Origin: Rhabdaerophilum calidifontis
GTDB lineage: Bacteria; Pseudomonadota; Alphaproteobacteria; Rhizobiales; Beijerinckiaceae
DNA: 64,000 nucleotides
Direction of reading: 5' to 3'
Assembly: GCF_008641065.1 (NCBI RefSeq)
Contig: NZ_VTRS01000008.1
Span: 62,001 to 126,000, forward strand
In this document: piece after piece, positions 9,410-18,004 of the stretch
How positions within the stretch are numbered: position 1 is the stretch's first letter
Layout: every line of letters begins with the position of its first letter
The notes under the pieces: model-generated
What the model saw: the letters and a program-made list of their open reading frames with translations, nothing else
Databases searched by the model: none
What the model was told of the DNA's origin: nothing
Made by a program: the position numbers and the translations under genes

Positions 9410-9760
9410 TCAGCGCCGCGCATGATGGGCGAGGCTCAGCCCGACATAGCTCACGATCGCGGCGCCGGCAGCCCCTGCGATCCAGATCGCGGCCGCGAGC
9501 AGCCAGTCGATCGGGCCGCCGAGCAGGTCGCCGGGGCTCGACGCGGTGGCCCAGAGCATCAGCCCAACGCCGACGAAACCGCCCAGCAGCGCGACGAACT
9601 CGGCGCGGACCAGCCAATGGCTGTTGATGCCTCGATCGCGGATGATGACGGCGATGAAGGCCAGCGCGCCGAGCACGATGAAGACGACGAGCGGCCAGAA
9701 CAGCCCGCCCAGCATCTCCTGGAAAACGGCGATGAAAACCATCGGGTCCAGTTGCTTCAT
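9410..9760 (-). CDS. Small membrane protein, DUF5368-like
   Basis: This is a 116-residue protein with three hydrophobic segments at about 8-38, 52-72 and 83-108, predicted to lie in the inner membrane. The start at 9760 has a strong GGAGG box. I recognise it as resembling DUF5368, a family of unknown function that I recall next to sulfide:quinone oxidoreductase genes. It follows such a gene here by 12 bases on the same strand. Its role may be to assist a membrane sulfur or quinone reaction, which is inference from context only. Confidence 0.65.
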   Translation of the reverse strand: MKQLDPMVFIAVFQEMLGGLFWPLVVFIVLGALAFIAVIIRDRGINSHWLVRAEFVALLGGFVGVGLMLWATASSPGDLLGGPIDWLLAAAIWIAGAAGAAIVSYVGLSLAHHARR

Positions 9761-9772
9761 CTCCGCCTCCTC

Positions 9773-11092
9773 TCAGGCCTGTCCGCGCAGCATGGCGATA
9801 TAGGTCGGCTTCAGGGCGATCTCCTTCATCACCCAGGAGATCCAGAGTTCCTCCAGCGGCGCGATCACGCCGGGGAAGGACGGCACGAGGTTGTTGTTGT
9901 AGTCGAACTCGACCAGCATCGCGCGGCCGATCCGGGTGATGAGCGGACAGGATGTGTAGCCGGCATAAGTTTCAGTGGAGATGCGTCCCTCGATCGTGCC
10001 GATAAGATGATCGACCGCGACAGGCACCTGCCATTTCACGCTTGCCGCGGTCTTCCCCTTCGGCACGCCCGCGACATCGCCGATGCCGAACACGTTGGGG
10101 AAGCGCCGGTGGCGCAGCGTTGCCGGATCGACCTCGAGCCAGCCATCGGCGGCGAAGGGGCCGCTCTGCCAGCCGAGCCCGCTGCGGCGCACGGCCTCCG
10201 GCGCCCGCATCGGCGGGATGACATTGATGAAATCGTAGCCGATCTCCGCCGGGCCGTTCGGCGTCCGGAAGGTGGCGATGCGCCGCCCCGGATCGATCGC
10301 GGTCATGACATGGTCGTAAACCATCGCCACGTCGCGCTCCTCGAACAGCATCCTCACCTTCTCCGAAACGATCGGAACCGAGAACAGCGCCCGGTTCTGC
10401 GCGGCGTAGATCAGCTTGGACTTGGAACGCGTGCCGGCGCGGCGCAGCCTGTCATCGGTCAGGAAAGTGTATTTCAGCGGCGCACCGGCGCATTTCATCT
10501 CGGTCTCGGGGCGATGGAACAGCCCAATCCCGCCTTTCTCGGTGAAGCGCGCCATCTCGCGCCAGGTCGCTTCCGCCGCGTCCGGCCCGGCATAGACCGA
10601 GCCGATTCCCTCGCGACCGATCAGCCCGGTCTCCATGCCGGCGATTGCGCCGTAATCGAGCTGGAGCCCGGTCGCGACGATCAGGAAATCGTAATCGATC
10701 ACCGTGCCGGCGACGGTCCGGACCCGGTTCGCCTGGGGTTCGAAGACCGCAACGCTGTCCTCGATCAGCATGACCCCGGCCGGCAGATAATCGCGCGTTG
10801 CCGAGATCGCATAGGCTTTCGGCTTGAGCCCGGCGGCGATCAGCGTGAAGCCCGGCTGGTAGAAATGCGCCTTGCGCGCGTCGATCAGCGTGATGCTGGC
10901 GCCATCGAGCCGGGCGGCGAGCCGGGAGGCCGCGGCCAGCCCCGCGGCGCCCGCGCCGGCAATGACGATCCGTGCCCGGCTCGCGACCTTCGGCGCTGCA
11001 TGCGCAGGCCGGGCGGTGATTCCGGCCCCTGCCGCCGCAAGCAATCCAAGGATATTTCGGCGCGATGGTTCAGGATTGAGATATAGGCCCAT
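9773..11092 (-). CDS. Sulfide:quinone oxidoreductase-like flavoprotein, Tat-exported
   Basis: This FAD-dependent oxidoreductase (439 residues) is likely to oxidise sulfide and pass electrons to quinone. The N-terminus SRRNILGLLAAAGAG is a twin-arginine signal ending near RPAHA, so it acts in the periplasm. The FAD-binding GAGAAG lies at 46-51 and FGIGDVAGVPKGKTAA near 335-350 is the second FAD contact. Cys201 in MKCAGAP and Cys382 in YTSCPL are placed like the two redox cysteines of SQR. The ATG at 11092 is used because GGAGG lies 7 bases upstream; an earlier in-frame ATG would hide the Tat motif. A flavocytochrome-c sulfide dehydrogenase flavin subunit is the main alternative. Confidence 0.8.
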   Translation of the reverse strand: MGLYLNPEPSRRNILGLLAAAGAGITARPAHAAPKVASRARIVIAGAGAAGLAAASRLAARLDGASITLIDARKAHFYQPGFTLIAAGLKPKAYAISATRDYLPAGVMLIEDSVAVFEPQANRVRTVAGTVIDYDFLIVATGLQLDYGAIAGMETGLIGREGIGSVYAGPDAAEATWREMARFTEKGGIGLFHRPETEMKCAGAPLKYTFLTDDRLRRAGTRSKSKLIYAAQNRALFSVPIVSEKVRMLFEERDVAMVYDHVMTAIDPGRRIATFRTPNGPAEIGYDFINVIPPMRAPEAVRRSGLGWQSGPFAADGWLEVDPATLRHRRFPNVFGIGDVAGVPKGKTAASVKWQVPVAVDHLIGTIEGRISTETYAGYTSCPLITRIGRAMLVEFDYNNNLVPSFPGVIAPLEELWISWVMKEIALKPTYIAMLRGQA

Positions 11093-11170
11093 TGTTTCCT
11101 CCATGCGATGCGCAGAATGCCTGTTATATTCTCTACCTTGGCCCATTTTTTGTGCAATGTACTGTTATAA
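11093..11170. promoter_or_regulatory. AT-rich promoter region of the SQR gene
   Basis: This 78-base gap before the SQR gene (minus strand) is much richer in A and T than its surroundings. It holds a short inverted repeat, AGAAT and ATTCT separated by 9 bases, at 11114-11132. It could carry a promoter and the site of the SqrR-like repressor encoded at 15706, but the spacing does not match a consensus I can vouch for. Confidence 0.35.
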
Positions 11171-14100
11171 TTAAGACAATTCGCTTCGAGGCAGGATGGT
11201 TTCATTTCGTTGGCGCGTGTTCTGCTTCTCTCCGCGCAGGACGATATAGATCGCGGGGATCACGAGCACGGTGAGCAGCGTCGAGGAGGCGAGGCCGAAC
11301 AGGAGCGAGATCGCGAGCCCCTGGAAGATCGGATCGGTCAGGATCGTCACCGCGCCGATCATCGCCGCGAGCGCCGTGAGCAGGATCGGCTTGAAGCGAA
11401 TGGCGCCGGCCTCGAGCAGGGTCGCGCGGAGCGGCGTGTCGCTCCGTCGCGCATGGCGGATGAAATCGACAAGCAGGATCGAATTGCGCACGATGATTCC
11501 CGCCAGCGCGATGAAGCCGATCATCGATGTTGCGGAGAACGGGGCGGCGAATGCCCAGTGTCCGAGGAGGATGCCGATGAAGGTCAGCGGGATCGGCGTC
11601 AGGATGACGAGCGGCAGCTTGAAGGAGCCGAACTGCGCGACGACCAGGATGTAGATTCCGAGAAGCGCCACCGCGAAGGCCGCGCCCATGTCGCGGAAGG
11701 TTACCCAGGTCACCTCCCATTCCCCATCCCAGAGCAGGACCGGCCGCGAGACATCCTCGGGCTGGCCGTTGAGGCGGATCACCGGCTTCGGCAGGCCCTG
11801 CCAATCGGCTTGTTCGATCGCGCGCTGCACCGCCAGCATGCCGTAGAGCGGCGCCTCGAAAGCCCCGGCGAGTTCCGCCGTCACCATCTCCGCCGGGCGC
11901 CCGTTGCGGCGGAACACCGGGAAGGACGACGTCTCGCGGCGGATCCGCGTGACGTCGCCGAGCTCCACCGTCGAGCGGTCCCCCGGCAGCAGGTTGGCGG
12001 GAACGGGGATCGAGAGCGCGCGCTCGTCGATCACGCCGCCGGATTTGTCGAGCCCGAGCCGGATGGGGATCGGCGTCCGCCCGCCGCCGCGATGCGAATA
12101 ACCGACGATCGTGCCGCCATGAAACAGCCGGATCGTCTCGAACACATCGCGCTGCTCGACCTTGAAGAAATCGAGCTGGTCATCGGCGATCGCGAGCCGC
12201 AGCCTGTCGGCGCGGGTGCCGAAACTGTCGTCGATATCGACGATGAAGGGGATCTCCGCGAGGGTCTGGCGCAGTTTCTCCGCCACCCTGCGGCGGGTTT
12301 CGGCATCGGGACCGTAGATCTCCGCAAGGAGGGTTGCGAGCACCGGCGGCCCCGGCGGTGGTTCGACGATCTTGACCCGTGCCCCCTCCGGCAGCCGCGC
12401 CTGCCCGATGCGGGTGCGCAGGTCGAGCGCGATGGCATGGCTCGTCCGGTGCCGCGCGCCCTTCGGCCGCAGATTGACCTGGAGATCGCCGAGATGCGGC
12501 TCGGCGCGCAGATAGGAATGGCGGACAAGGCCGTTGAAATTGAATGGGGCAGCGGTTCCGGCATGGCTTTGCACATGCTCAACCTCGGCGACCGGCCGCA
12601 GCGCCTCGGCGATCTCCCGCAGCGCGCGGTCGGTCTCCTCGACGGCGGTTCCGCGCGGCAGATCGAGCATCACCGCGAGTTCCGGCTTGTCGTCGAACGG
12701 CAGGAGCTTGACGGTGACGTGGCGGGTGTAGAACAGGCCGAGCGAGCCCAGGGTCGCGGCCGCCACCAGCAGCAGGAACAGCCAGGCCCGCCGTCTCGAG
12801 GCCAGAACCGGCGCCGCGATGCGGACATAGAGTGCGCCGAGCCGCCCGCCTTGCCCGCCATCGGGCGCATGGCCGGGCCCGGCGGCGCCCGCCCGCACCA
12901 TCAGCCAGGGCGTGACCATCACCGCGACGAAGAAGGAGAAGATCATCGCGGCGGAGGCGTTCGCCGGAATCGGGCTCATGTAAGGCCCCATCATCCCGGA
13001 GACGAACAGCATCGGCAGCAGCGCCGCCACCACCGTCAGCGTCGCGACGATCGTCGGGTTGCCGACTTCGGCCACGGCGTCGATCGCGGCTTCGGTCCGG
13101 CTGCGATCGTCATGGAGGCCCCAGTGGCGCGCGATGTTCTCGATGACGACGATTGCATCATCGACCAGGATGCCGATCGAGAAGATCAGCGCGAACAGGC
13201 TGACACGGTTGAGCGTGTAGCCCATGAGATGGGCCGAGAACAGCGTCAGCAGGATGGTGACCGGAATGACGATCGCCACCACGAAAGCCTCGCGCCGGCC
13301 GATCGCGAACCAGACCAGCACCACGATCGAGACCGTGGCGAGCCCGAGATGGAACAGGAGTTCGTTGGTCTTCTCGCTGGCGGTTTCGCCGTAATCGCGG
13401 GTCACGTGCAGATCGAGATCGGCGGGGATGACGCCGCCCTCAAGCCGGCGCGCCGTTTCCTTCACCCGCTCCGCGATCGTCACGGCATTGGCGCCGGCGC
13501 GCTTGGCGATGGCGAGCGAGACCGCAGGCAGGCGCCGGAACGCGCCGTCCCCGTCGCGCGCGAGATGGAAGACGCGGTGCTCGCGCGTGTCGGTGGCGAG
13601 CCTGATCTCCGCCACATCGCGCAGATAGACAGCCCGCCCGTTGCGCGTCGTGACGAGGAGGTTGCCGATCTCCTCGGTGGTCGCGAGCGTCTGGCCCGCG
13701 ATGAGCGCGATCTGCTGCCCGCGCTCCCGGATGGTTCCGGCGGGGAAGGCCCGGTTCGCGCCCTCGATCCGGGCGGCAAGCGCCTGGAGCGTGAGCCCCG
13801 CCTTGGCGAGCCTGTCCGGCCGGGGGATGATCAGGATCTCCTCGGGCTGCTCTCCGACAAGATAGGTAAGGCCGACATCCTCCAGTTTCGCGATCTCGGT
13901 CCGCACCGCGCGCATCACGCGGGTCAGGTCGTTCGCGCTCCAGCGCCCGGCGGCTTCCGGCTTCGGCGCCAGCGTCAGCACGAGGATCGCCACGTCGTCG
14001 ATGCCGCGCCCGACGATCAGCGGCTCCGGGATGCCGACCGGGATCCGGTCGAGATTGGCCCGGATCTTTTCATGCACGCGCAGGATCGCGGCATCGGCCG

Positions 14101-14422
14101 AGGTGCCGACGCGGAAGCGCGCCGTCACCACCGCCGCGTCGTCGCGCGTCTGGGAATAGACGTGCTCGACGGCGGCGATCGACTTGACGATGGTTTCGAG
14201 CGGCTCGGTGACGAGCTTCACGGCATCCTCGGCCGCAAGCCCGTCGGCCCGGACATGGATATCGACCATCGGCACGGAAATCTGCGGTTCCTCCTCGCGC
14301 GGCAGCGCGAGGAGCGCGACGAAGCCAAGCGCGAGTGCCGCGATGAGGAACAGCGGCGTGAGGGGCGAGGCGATGAAGGCGCGCGCCAGGGCGCCGGCCA
14401 GGCCGGGTCTGGGCGCCGTCAC
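11171..14422 (-). CDS. RND-family efflux pump inner-membrane subunit
   Basis: This is a proton-driven resistance-nodulation-division transporter of 1083 residues with twelve predicted membrane segments and two large periplasmic loops. The proton-relay pair D421-D422 sits in SIGILVDDAIVVIENI in segment 4. The beginning PREEEPQISVPMVDI is typical of the HAE/AcrB-like branch; no metal-specific motif was recognised. The start is GTG, sharing GTGA with the stop of the adaptor gene. Location beside SQR and a thiol-sensing ArsR-type regulator suggests a role with sulfur compounds or thiol adducts, but the substrate is unknown. Confidence 0.9.
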   Translation of the reverse strand: MTAPRPGLAGALARAFIASPLTPLFLIAALALGFVALLALPREEEPQISVPMVDIHVRADGLAAEDAVKLVTEPLETIVKSIAAVEHVYSQTRDDAAVVTARFRVGTSADAAILRVHEKIRANLDRIPVGIPEPLIVGRGIDDVAILVLTLAPKPEAAGRWSANDLTRVMRAVRTEIAKLEDVGLTYLVGEQPEEILIIPRPDRLAKAGLTLQALAARIEGANRAFPAGTIRERGQQIALIAGQTLATTEEIGNLLVTTRNGRAVYLRDVAEIRLATDTREHRVFHLARDGDGAFRRLPAVSLAIAKRAGANAVTIAERVKETARRLEGGVIPADLDLHVTRDYGETASEKTNELLFHLGLATVSIVVLVWFAIGRREAFVVAIVIPVTILLTLFSAHLMGYTLNRVSLFALIFSIGILVDDAIVVIENIARHWGLHDDRSRTEAAIDAVAEVGNPTIVATLTVVAALLPMLFVSGMMGPYMSPIPANASAAMIFSFFVAVMVTPWLMVRAGAAGPGHAPDGGQGGRLGALYVRIAAPVLASRRRAWLFLLLVAAATLGSLGLFYTRHVTVKLLPFDDKPELAVMLDLPRGTAVEETDRALREIAEALRPVAEVEHVQSHAGTAAPFNFNGLVRHSYLRAEPHLGDLQVNLRPKGARHRTSHAIALDLRTRIGQARLPEGARVKIVEPPPGPPVLATLLAEIYGPDAETRRRVAEKLRQTLAEIPFIVDIDDSFGTRADRLRLAIADDQLDFFKVEQRDVFETIRLFHGGTIVGYSHRGGGRTPIPIRLGLDKSGGVIDERALSIPVPANLLPGDRSTVELGDVTRIRRETSSFPVFRRNGRPAEMVTAELAGAFEAPLYGMLAVQRAIEQADWQGLPKPVIRLNGQPEDVSRPVLLWDGEWEVTWVTFRDMGAAFAVALLGIYILVVAQFGSFKLPLVILTPIPLTFIGILLGHWAFAAPFSATSMIGFIALAGIIVRNSILLVDFIRHARRSDTPLRATLLEAGAIRFKPILLTALAAMIGAVTILTDPIFQGLAISLLFGLASSTLLTVLVIPAIYIVLRGEKQNTRQRNETILPRSELS

Positions 14423-15405
14423 GGGATCACCACGCGGTCTCCCGGCCGCAGGCCGGAGAGGATCTCGACGCCCGACGCACCGGCGAGGTCCAGCGGCCGG
14501 CCGAGAATGACCGTCACCTCGCGTGGCCCGGCGGGCGTCGCCAGCGTGAGGAAATCGATGCCGGATTCGGTCCGGACCGCGGCCCGCGGCACGGCCAGCA
14601 CCCGGCGCTCGCCGACCGGCACCTCCGCGAGCACCCGGGCGCCGACGAAGAAATCGCCGAGGCTCGCGATCTCCACATCCGCGATCACCCGGCCGTTCTC
14701 GATCTGCGGGTAGATTTTCGCGAGCCGGCCGGTGCGTGTCTCGCCGTTCTCGGCATGGAGCGGCACGGCGGCACCGGCCTTGAGCTGGCCTGCATGCCGT
14801 TCCGGCAGCGCAAGGCGCATGAAGAACCCGCCGCCGGCCACCAGCGCGATCTGCTCGCCCGGCATGACCACGGCTCCGCGGGTGACGGGAACCTTGAGCA
14901 CCCGGCCCGAGATCGGCGCCAGCACGGCGCCTTCCTCGGATTGCTGGCCGATCACCGCCTTCTCGGCCTCGGCGGCCGCGATCTGGTTGCGGATCACCGC
15001 GAGCTGGGTGCGGACCTGATCGACGCGCTGCTGGGTGCCGGCGCCGCGTTCGAGCAGCGTCCGGGCGCGATCGAGTTCCGCCTGGACATTGCCCTCCTCC
15101 GAAGCCAGCGCCCGGATCCGCGCCTCCGCGGCGCGGAACTGGAGCGCGAGCTTGTCGTCGATGACCGTGGCGATGGATTGTCCCTCGCGCACGGCGTCGC
15201 CCTCCGTCACCTCCAGCCGCACCAGCGTGCCGCCGATGCGCGGCCGGGCGGGGACGACATCACGCGTCTCCACCCGGCCGACCACCGCCTTGGTTTCGAT
15301 GACGCGAAGCGGCTGGATCTCGAATTCGCCGGCCGTCGCGGAGGATGCCGCGACGAGCAGTATTGCGAGGCCGAGGCGGAAGGGAGGACGGTTGGCGCGG
15401 GGCAT
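14419..15405 (-). CDS. RND pump periplasmic adaptor (membrane fusion protein)
   Basis: This is a HlyD/AcrA-type adaptor, 328 residues, linking the inner-membrane pump to an outer-membrane channel. Residues 1-27 form a signal peptide (LGLAILLVAASSATAGE). A lipoyl-like half-motif lies at LVRLEVTEGDAVREGQ, a helical hairpin at about 85-140, and the second lipoyl half at VLAPISGRVLKVPV. The ATG at 15405 is chosen because the upstream extension overlaps the DUF2892 gene and has no domain content. No outer-membrane channel gene is visible nearby. Confidence 0.85.
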   Translation of the reverse strand: MPRANRPPFRLGLAILLVAASSATAGEFEIQPLRVIETKAVVGRVETRDVVPARPRIGGTLVRLEVTEGDAVREGQSIATVIDDKLALQFRAAEARIRALASEEGNVQAELDRARTLLERGAGTQQRVDQVRTQLAVIRNQIAAAEAEKAVIGQQSEEGAVLAPISGRVLKVPVTRGAVVMPGEQIALVAGGGFFMRLALPERHAGQLKAGAAVPLHAENGETRTGRLAKIYPQIENGRVIADVEIASLGDFFVGARVLAEVPVGERRVLAVPRAAVRTESGIDFLTLATPAGPREVTVILGRPLDLAGASGVEILSGLRPGDRVVIP

Positions 15406-15425
15406 TGCGGAATCCGCCGCGGGGA

Positions 15426-15629
15426 TCAGCGGAAGGCGCAGCCGGCCTTGAGGCCGAGCTTGCGGAACAGGATCGCGACCGGGCAGAAGCCCGTGAACCC
15501 CGCCTGGATCAGGTTCAGCCCCACGAAGGCGGTGAGGGCCAGGAACCACGGCGAGACGAAATGCGCGAGGGCGAGGGAGACCAGCACCATCAGCCCGGCG
15601 AAGACGAGAACGGCGTTGTCGATCGACAT
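15426..15629 (-). CDS. DUF2892 (YgaP-like) inner-membrane protein
   Basis: This is a 67-residue protein with two hydrophobic segments and the DUF2892 pattern: SIDNAVLVFAGLMVL, then FVGLNLIQAGFTGFCPVAILFRKLG, ending CAF. The FCP cysteine and the late cysteine are typical of family members fused to or found beside rhodanese and sulfur-transfer proteins. The ATG at 15629 has GGAG upstream; earlier in-frame ATGs do not. It is the first gene of the minus-strand DUF2892-adaptor-RND block, divergent from the regulator at 15706. Confidence 0.85.
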   Translation of the reverse strand: MSIDNAVLVFAGLMVLVSLALAHFVSPWFLALTAFVGLNLIQAGFTGFCPVAILFRKLGLKAGCAFR

Positions 15630-15660
15630 GAGGAACTCCGGAAGCTGCCTTGACGACGAC

Positions 15661-15698
15661 ATACATATTCGTTATTTCTTACTTATGCAAATATGAAT
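15661..15698. promoter_or_regulatory. Divergent promoter and candidate operator of the thiol repressor
   Basis: The 76 bases between the DUF2892 gene and the ArsR-type gene are AT-rich. CATATTCG at 15664-15671 and CAAATATG at 15688-15695 are near-perfect inverted arms. Inside lies TATTTCTTA (15672-15680), whose complement TAAGAAATA recurs at two more promoters nearby. This is the natural place for autoregulation. The site assignment is inference. Confidence 0.45.
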
Positions 15699-15705
15699 TT
15701 CAGAG

Positions 15706-16020
15706 ATGGAGCCGACCTTGGATTTCGCCGCATCCGACGCGCTGGTGGTGGCCTCCGACGAGGCCGCCCGCCTCCTGCGCGCGATGGGGCACGGCCCGCG
15801 TCTGCGCATCCTGTGCCTGCTGCTCGAGGCGCCGTGTTCGTCCGGCGACATCGCGCGGGCGCTCGGCATGCGCGAGGCGGCTGCGAGCCAGCAACTGGCG
15901 CTTCTGCGCGGTGAAAGGCTGATCGAGGCGCGGCGCGAGGGCCAGCGCGTGATCTATGCCATCGCCAGCCCGGTCGTGGCGCATGTCGTCGGGGTGCTGC
16001 GCGACGCCTTCTGCGGCTGA
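15706..16020 (+). CDS. SqrR/BigR-like ArsR-family thiol-persulfide repressor
   Basis: This is a 104-residue winged-helix repressor. The DNA-recognition helix is in MREAAASQQLALLRGE. Cys37 in RLRILCLLLEAP and Cys103 at the end of LRDAFCG match in position the two cysteines (about 41 and 107) that form a tetrasulfide in SqrR/BigR. There is no ELCVC metal motif of ArsR or CadC. An extra Cys44 is present. Sulfane sulfur would release it from DNA. It is divergent from the DUF2892/RND operon and close to SQR, so it probably controls both. The start ATG has only a weak purine box. Confidence 0.78.
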   Translation: MEPTLDFAASDALVVASDEAARLLRAMGHGPRLRILCLLLEAPCSSGDIARALGMREAAASQQLALLRGERLIEARREGQRVIYAIASPVVAHVVGVLRDAFCG

Positions 16021-16029
16021 TCCGGGCGA

Positions 16030-16506
16030 TTAGCCGCGCCGCCGGCGGCGGCGATGGAGGATGCAGGCGAGCAGGTGCAGGCCGTCCAGCATGTCGAGCA
16101 CCTGGCGCGCGGCTTCCGGGGCCAGCAGCCGGTGTAGCAGCGCGTCTAGGAAGGGCCGCGCGATCTTGCCGGTGGTTCCGCGCTCCGCGCAGAAGATCTC
16201 GAGCAGGTTCTGCTGAAGCGGGGAGAGCAGCAGATATCCGCCATCGGGGAGCTGCGGACGCAGCAGGCCGAGCAACGCACGCTCGATCCGGATCCAATCG
16301 CCGCCGACATGCGTCAGCACATTGCCGAGATGGCCATGGCCGCGCAGCGCCACGGCCATGGTGAAGGCGAGGTCCTCCGCCGCCACCAGTGCGGCATCCG
16401 GGGCCAGAAAGGCCTGAGCCCGGGCGTTGCCGGGCGGAATGACCCGATCATGCGCGGGGCGAATGGCGGCGGGCGCGGCGAGATCGGACGGGCTTTCATC
16501 CAGCAT
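16030..16506 (-). CDS. Unknown protein, 158 residues
   Basis: I do not recognise this family. The start at 16506 is chosen because GGAGG lies 6 bases upstream; an ATG two codons earlier lies almost on top of that box. The protein is mostly helical, with LSPLQQNLLEIFCAERG in the middle and a strongly basic tail of seven arginines after LLACILH. One cysteine lies in the middle and one near the tail. It converges on the SqrR-like gene with 9 bases between the stops. Its own promoter region contains the TAAGAAATA motif shared with that regulator, so it may belong to the same response. Confidence 0.55.
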   Translation of the reverse strand: MLDESPSDLAAPAAIRPAHDRVIPPGNARAQAFLAPDAALVAAEDLAFTMAVALRGHGHLGNVLTHVGGDWIRIERALLGLLRPQLPDGGYLLLSPLQQNLLEIFCAERGTTGKIARPFLDALLHRLLAPEAARQVLDMLDGLHLLACILHRRRRRRG

Positions 16507-16536
16507 GGTCATCCTCCGCGCTGGCGGTTTGGGGGG

Positions 16537-16560
16537 AAATAAGAAATATAATCAATATAT
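16537..16560 (-). promoter_or_regulatory. AT-rich promoter motif (TAAGAAATA copy 2)
   Basis: This AT-rich patch about 30-55 bases before the minus-strand gene at 16506 contains TAAGAAATA at 16540-16548. The same nonamer occurs at 15672-15680 (reverse) and 17921-17929. Such runs stand out in this GC-rich sequence. Confidence 0.4.
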
Positions 16561-16725
16561 CTTTTCATGCATGGATTCTGTTGTCAATCCGCCGTCGTCT
16601 CCATCTGCGATGATCCGCACATTCCGTGCAGGGGCGCGGGTGCCGGTTCCTCACGGTGGGGTGTGGAGCAGGCGGGCGTAAATCAGGCGCCCAAAATAAA
16701 TCGCACGATAAACAATCGCGGCGTA

Positions 16726-16754
16726 TTGACAGGCGGACTGGGTCTCGCTATTAA
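16726..16754 (+). promoter_or_regulatory. Sigma-70 type promoter of the hydrolase gene
   Basis: TTGACA at 16726-16731 is a perfect -35 box. Seventeen bases later TATTAA at 16749-16754 is an acceptable -10 box. This puts the transcription start about 75 bases before the hydrolase gene at 16836. The rest of the 330-base gap (16507-16835) shows no gene. Confidence 0.65.
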
Positions 16755-16835
16755 ATCGCTTACTATCTAATCGCTGATGAACAGACGAGGCGATCGCCCG
16801 ATTTCCATCGGTCATCCCAGCAAAGGAATCTTTCC

Positions 16836-17834
16836 ATGTCCGACCGCATCGAAAACGACAGCCTTCCGGGTCGCCGCCAGGTTCTGACCGCGCTCGCGGG
16901 TGCCGCCGCCGTCTCGCCGGTGCTGCTGCCGGGCGGCGAGGCCGCCGCCCGGACGAAGCCGGCCGCGCCGGCCGTCTCCCGTGCCGGCAAGCCGGCGCTG
17001 AACGGCAACATCGTCACCACCCGCGACGGGGTGAGCCTCTATTTCAAGGATTGGGGCCCGAAGAACGGGCCGGTCGTCACGCTCAGCCATGGCTGGCCGC
17101 TCTCGTCCGACAGCTGGGAGAGCCAGGCTTTCTTCCTCGCCAGCCAGGGCTTCCGCGTCATCGCCCATGACCGTCGCGGCCATGGCCGTTCCAGCCAGCC
17201 CTGGGACGGCAACGACATGGACCATTACGCCGATGATCTCGCCGACGTGATCGCCGCGCTCGACCTGCGCGACATCTCAGCCTTCGGCTTCTCGACCGGT
17301 GGCGGCGAGGTCGCGCGCTATGTCGGCCGGCATGGCACCGGGCGGGTGAAGAAGCTCGGCCTCATCTCGGCAGTGCCGCCGGTGATGGTCAAGAAGGCGT
17401 CCAATCCCGGCGGTCTACTGATCGAGGTGTTCGACGGAATCCGCACCGCCGCGATCGCCGACCGCGCCCAGCTCTACCGGGACATCGCCTCCGGCCCGTT
17501 CTTCGGCTACAACCGCCCCGGCGCCAAGCCGAGCCAGGGCGTGATCGATGCCTGGTGGCTCCAGGGCATGCAGGGCGGGCACAAGAACACCTTCGATTCG
17601 ATCAAGGCGTTCTCGGAGACCGACTTCACCGAGGATCTGAAGAAGTTCGACCGGCCGACCCTGATCGTCCATGGCGATGACGATCAGATCGTCCCCATCG
17701 ATGCCTCGGCCCATGCGGCGAAGAAGCTCGTGCCGCACGCGGAACTCAAGGTCTATGCCGGTGCGCCGCATGGCCTTGCCGAGACGCATAAGGAACGCCT
17801 CAACCAGGACCTCCTGGCCTTCCTGCGCCGCTGA
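16836..17834 (+). CDS. Tat-exported alpha/beta hydrolase (chloroperoxidase/esterase type)
   Basis: This is a 332-residue alpha/beta hydrolase resembling cofactor-free chloroperoxidases (perhydrolases/esterases). [15 protein letters not shown] at 12-26 is a twin-arginine signal. The mature part has [13 protein letters not shown] (oxyanion region), the nucleophile Ser153 in GFSTGGGE, an acidic residue in the GDDDQIVP loop (281-283) and His312 in GAPHGL. It has a strong promoter of its own and a terminator 37 bases after the stop, so it is monocistronic. Physiological substrate is unknown; these enzymes often make peracids or cleave esters in vitro. Confidence 0.85.
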   Translation: MSDRIENDSLPGRRQVLTALAGAAAVSPVLLPGGEAAARTKPAAPAVSRAGKPALNGNIVTTRDGVSLYFKDWGPKNGPVVTLSHGWPLSSDSWESQAFFLASQGFRVIAHDRRGHGRSSQPWDGNDMDHYADDLADVIAALDLRDISAFGFSTGGGEVARYVGRHGTGRVKKLGLISAVPPVMVKKASNPGGLLIEVFDGIRTAAIADRAQLYRDIASGPFFGYNRPGAKPSQGVIDAWWLQGMQGGHKNTFDSIKAFSETDFTEDLKKFDRPTLIVHGDDDQIVPIDASAHAAKKLVPHAELKVYAGAPHGLAETHKERLNQDLLAFLRR

Positions 17835-17870
17835 GCGACGGGATCCCGGTCCCCATGACCGGAAAGACAA

Positions 17871-17898
17871 GCGGGGCGGCCAAGGCCGCCCCGCTTTT
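17871..17898 (+). terminator. Rho-independent terminator after the hydrolase gene
   Basis: An 11-base perfect stem (17871-17881 with 17884-17894), almost all G-C, with a two-base (or four-base) loop is followed by TTTT at 17895-17898. It lies 37 bases after the hydrolase stop codon. Confidence 0.85.
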
Positions 17899-17919
17899 GC
17901 CGCTTCGCTCTTGTCGCGG

Positions 17920-17940
17920 AATAAGAAATATTTTAAATAG
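17920..17940 (+). promoter_or_regulatory. AT-rich promoter motif (TAAGAAATA copy 3)
   Basis: An AT-rich patch directly after the hydrolase terminator and about 65-85 bases before the globin-like gene contains TAAGAAATA. It is probably part of that gene's promoter and shares the nonamer with the SqrR-like gene and the gene at 16506. Confidence 0.4.
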
Positions 17941-18004
17941 ATGTATAGAGCGCGACCTGTCCGCGCGTCGGTTCGCGGCCTGCTTGCCGCTTCGGGGCGT
18001 TGCG

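Noticed and set aside
9377-11086. 569-codon plus-strand frame over the SQR gene
   Set aside because: It lies opposite the well-supported flavoprotein gene and shows no domain or ribosome site.
11210-14713. 1167-codon open frame on the plus strand
   Set aside because: It is opposite the RND pump and adaptor genes, has no domains, and its composition (Arg, Asp, Glu, Gly rich) is that of a GC-rich antisense frame.
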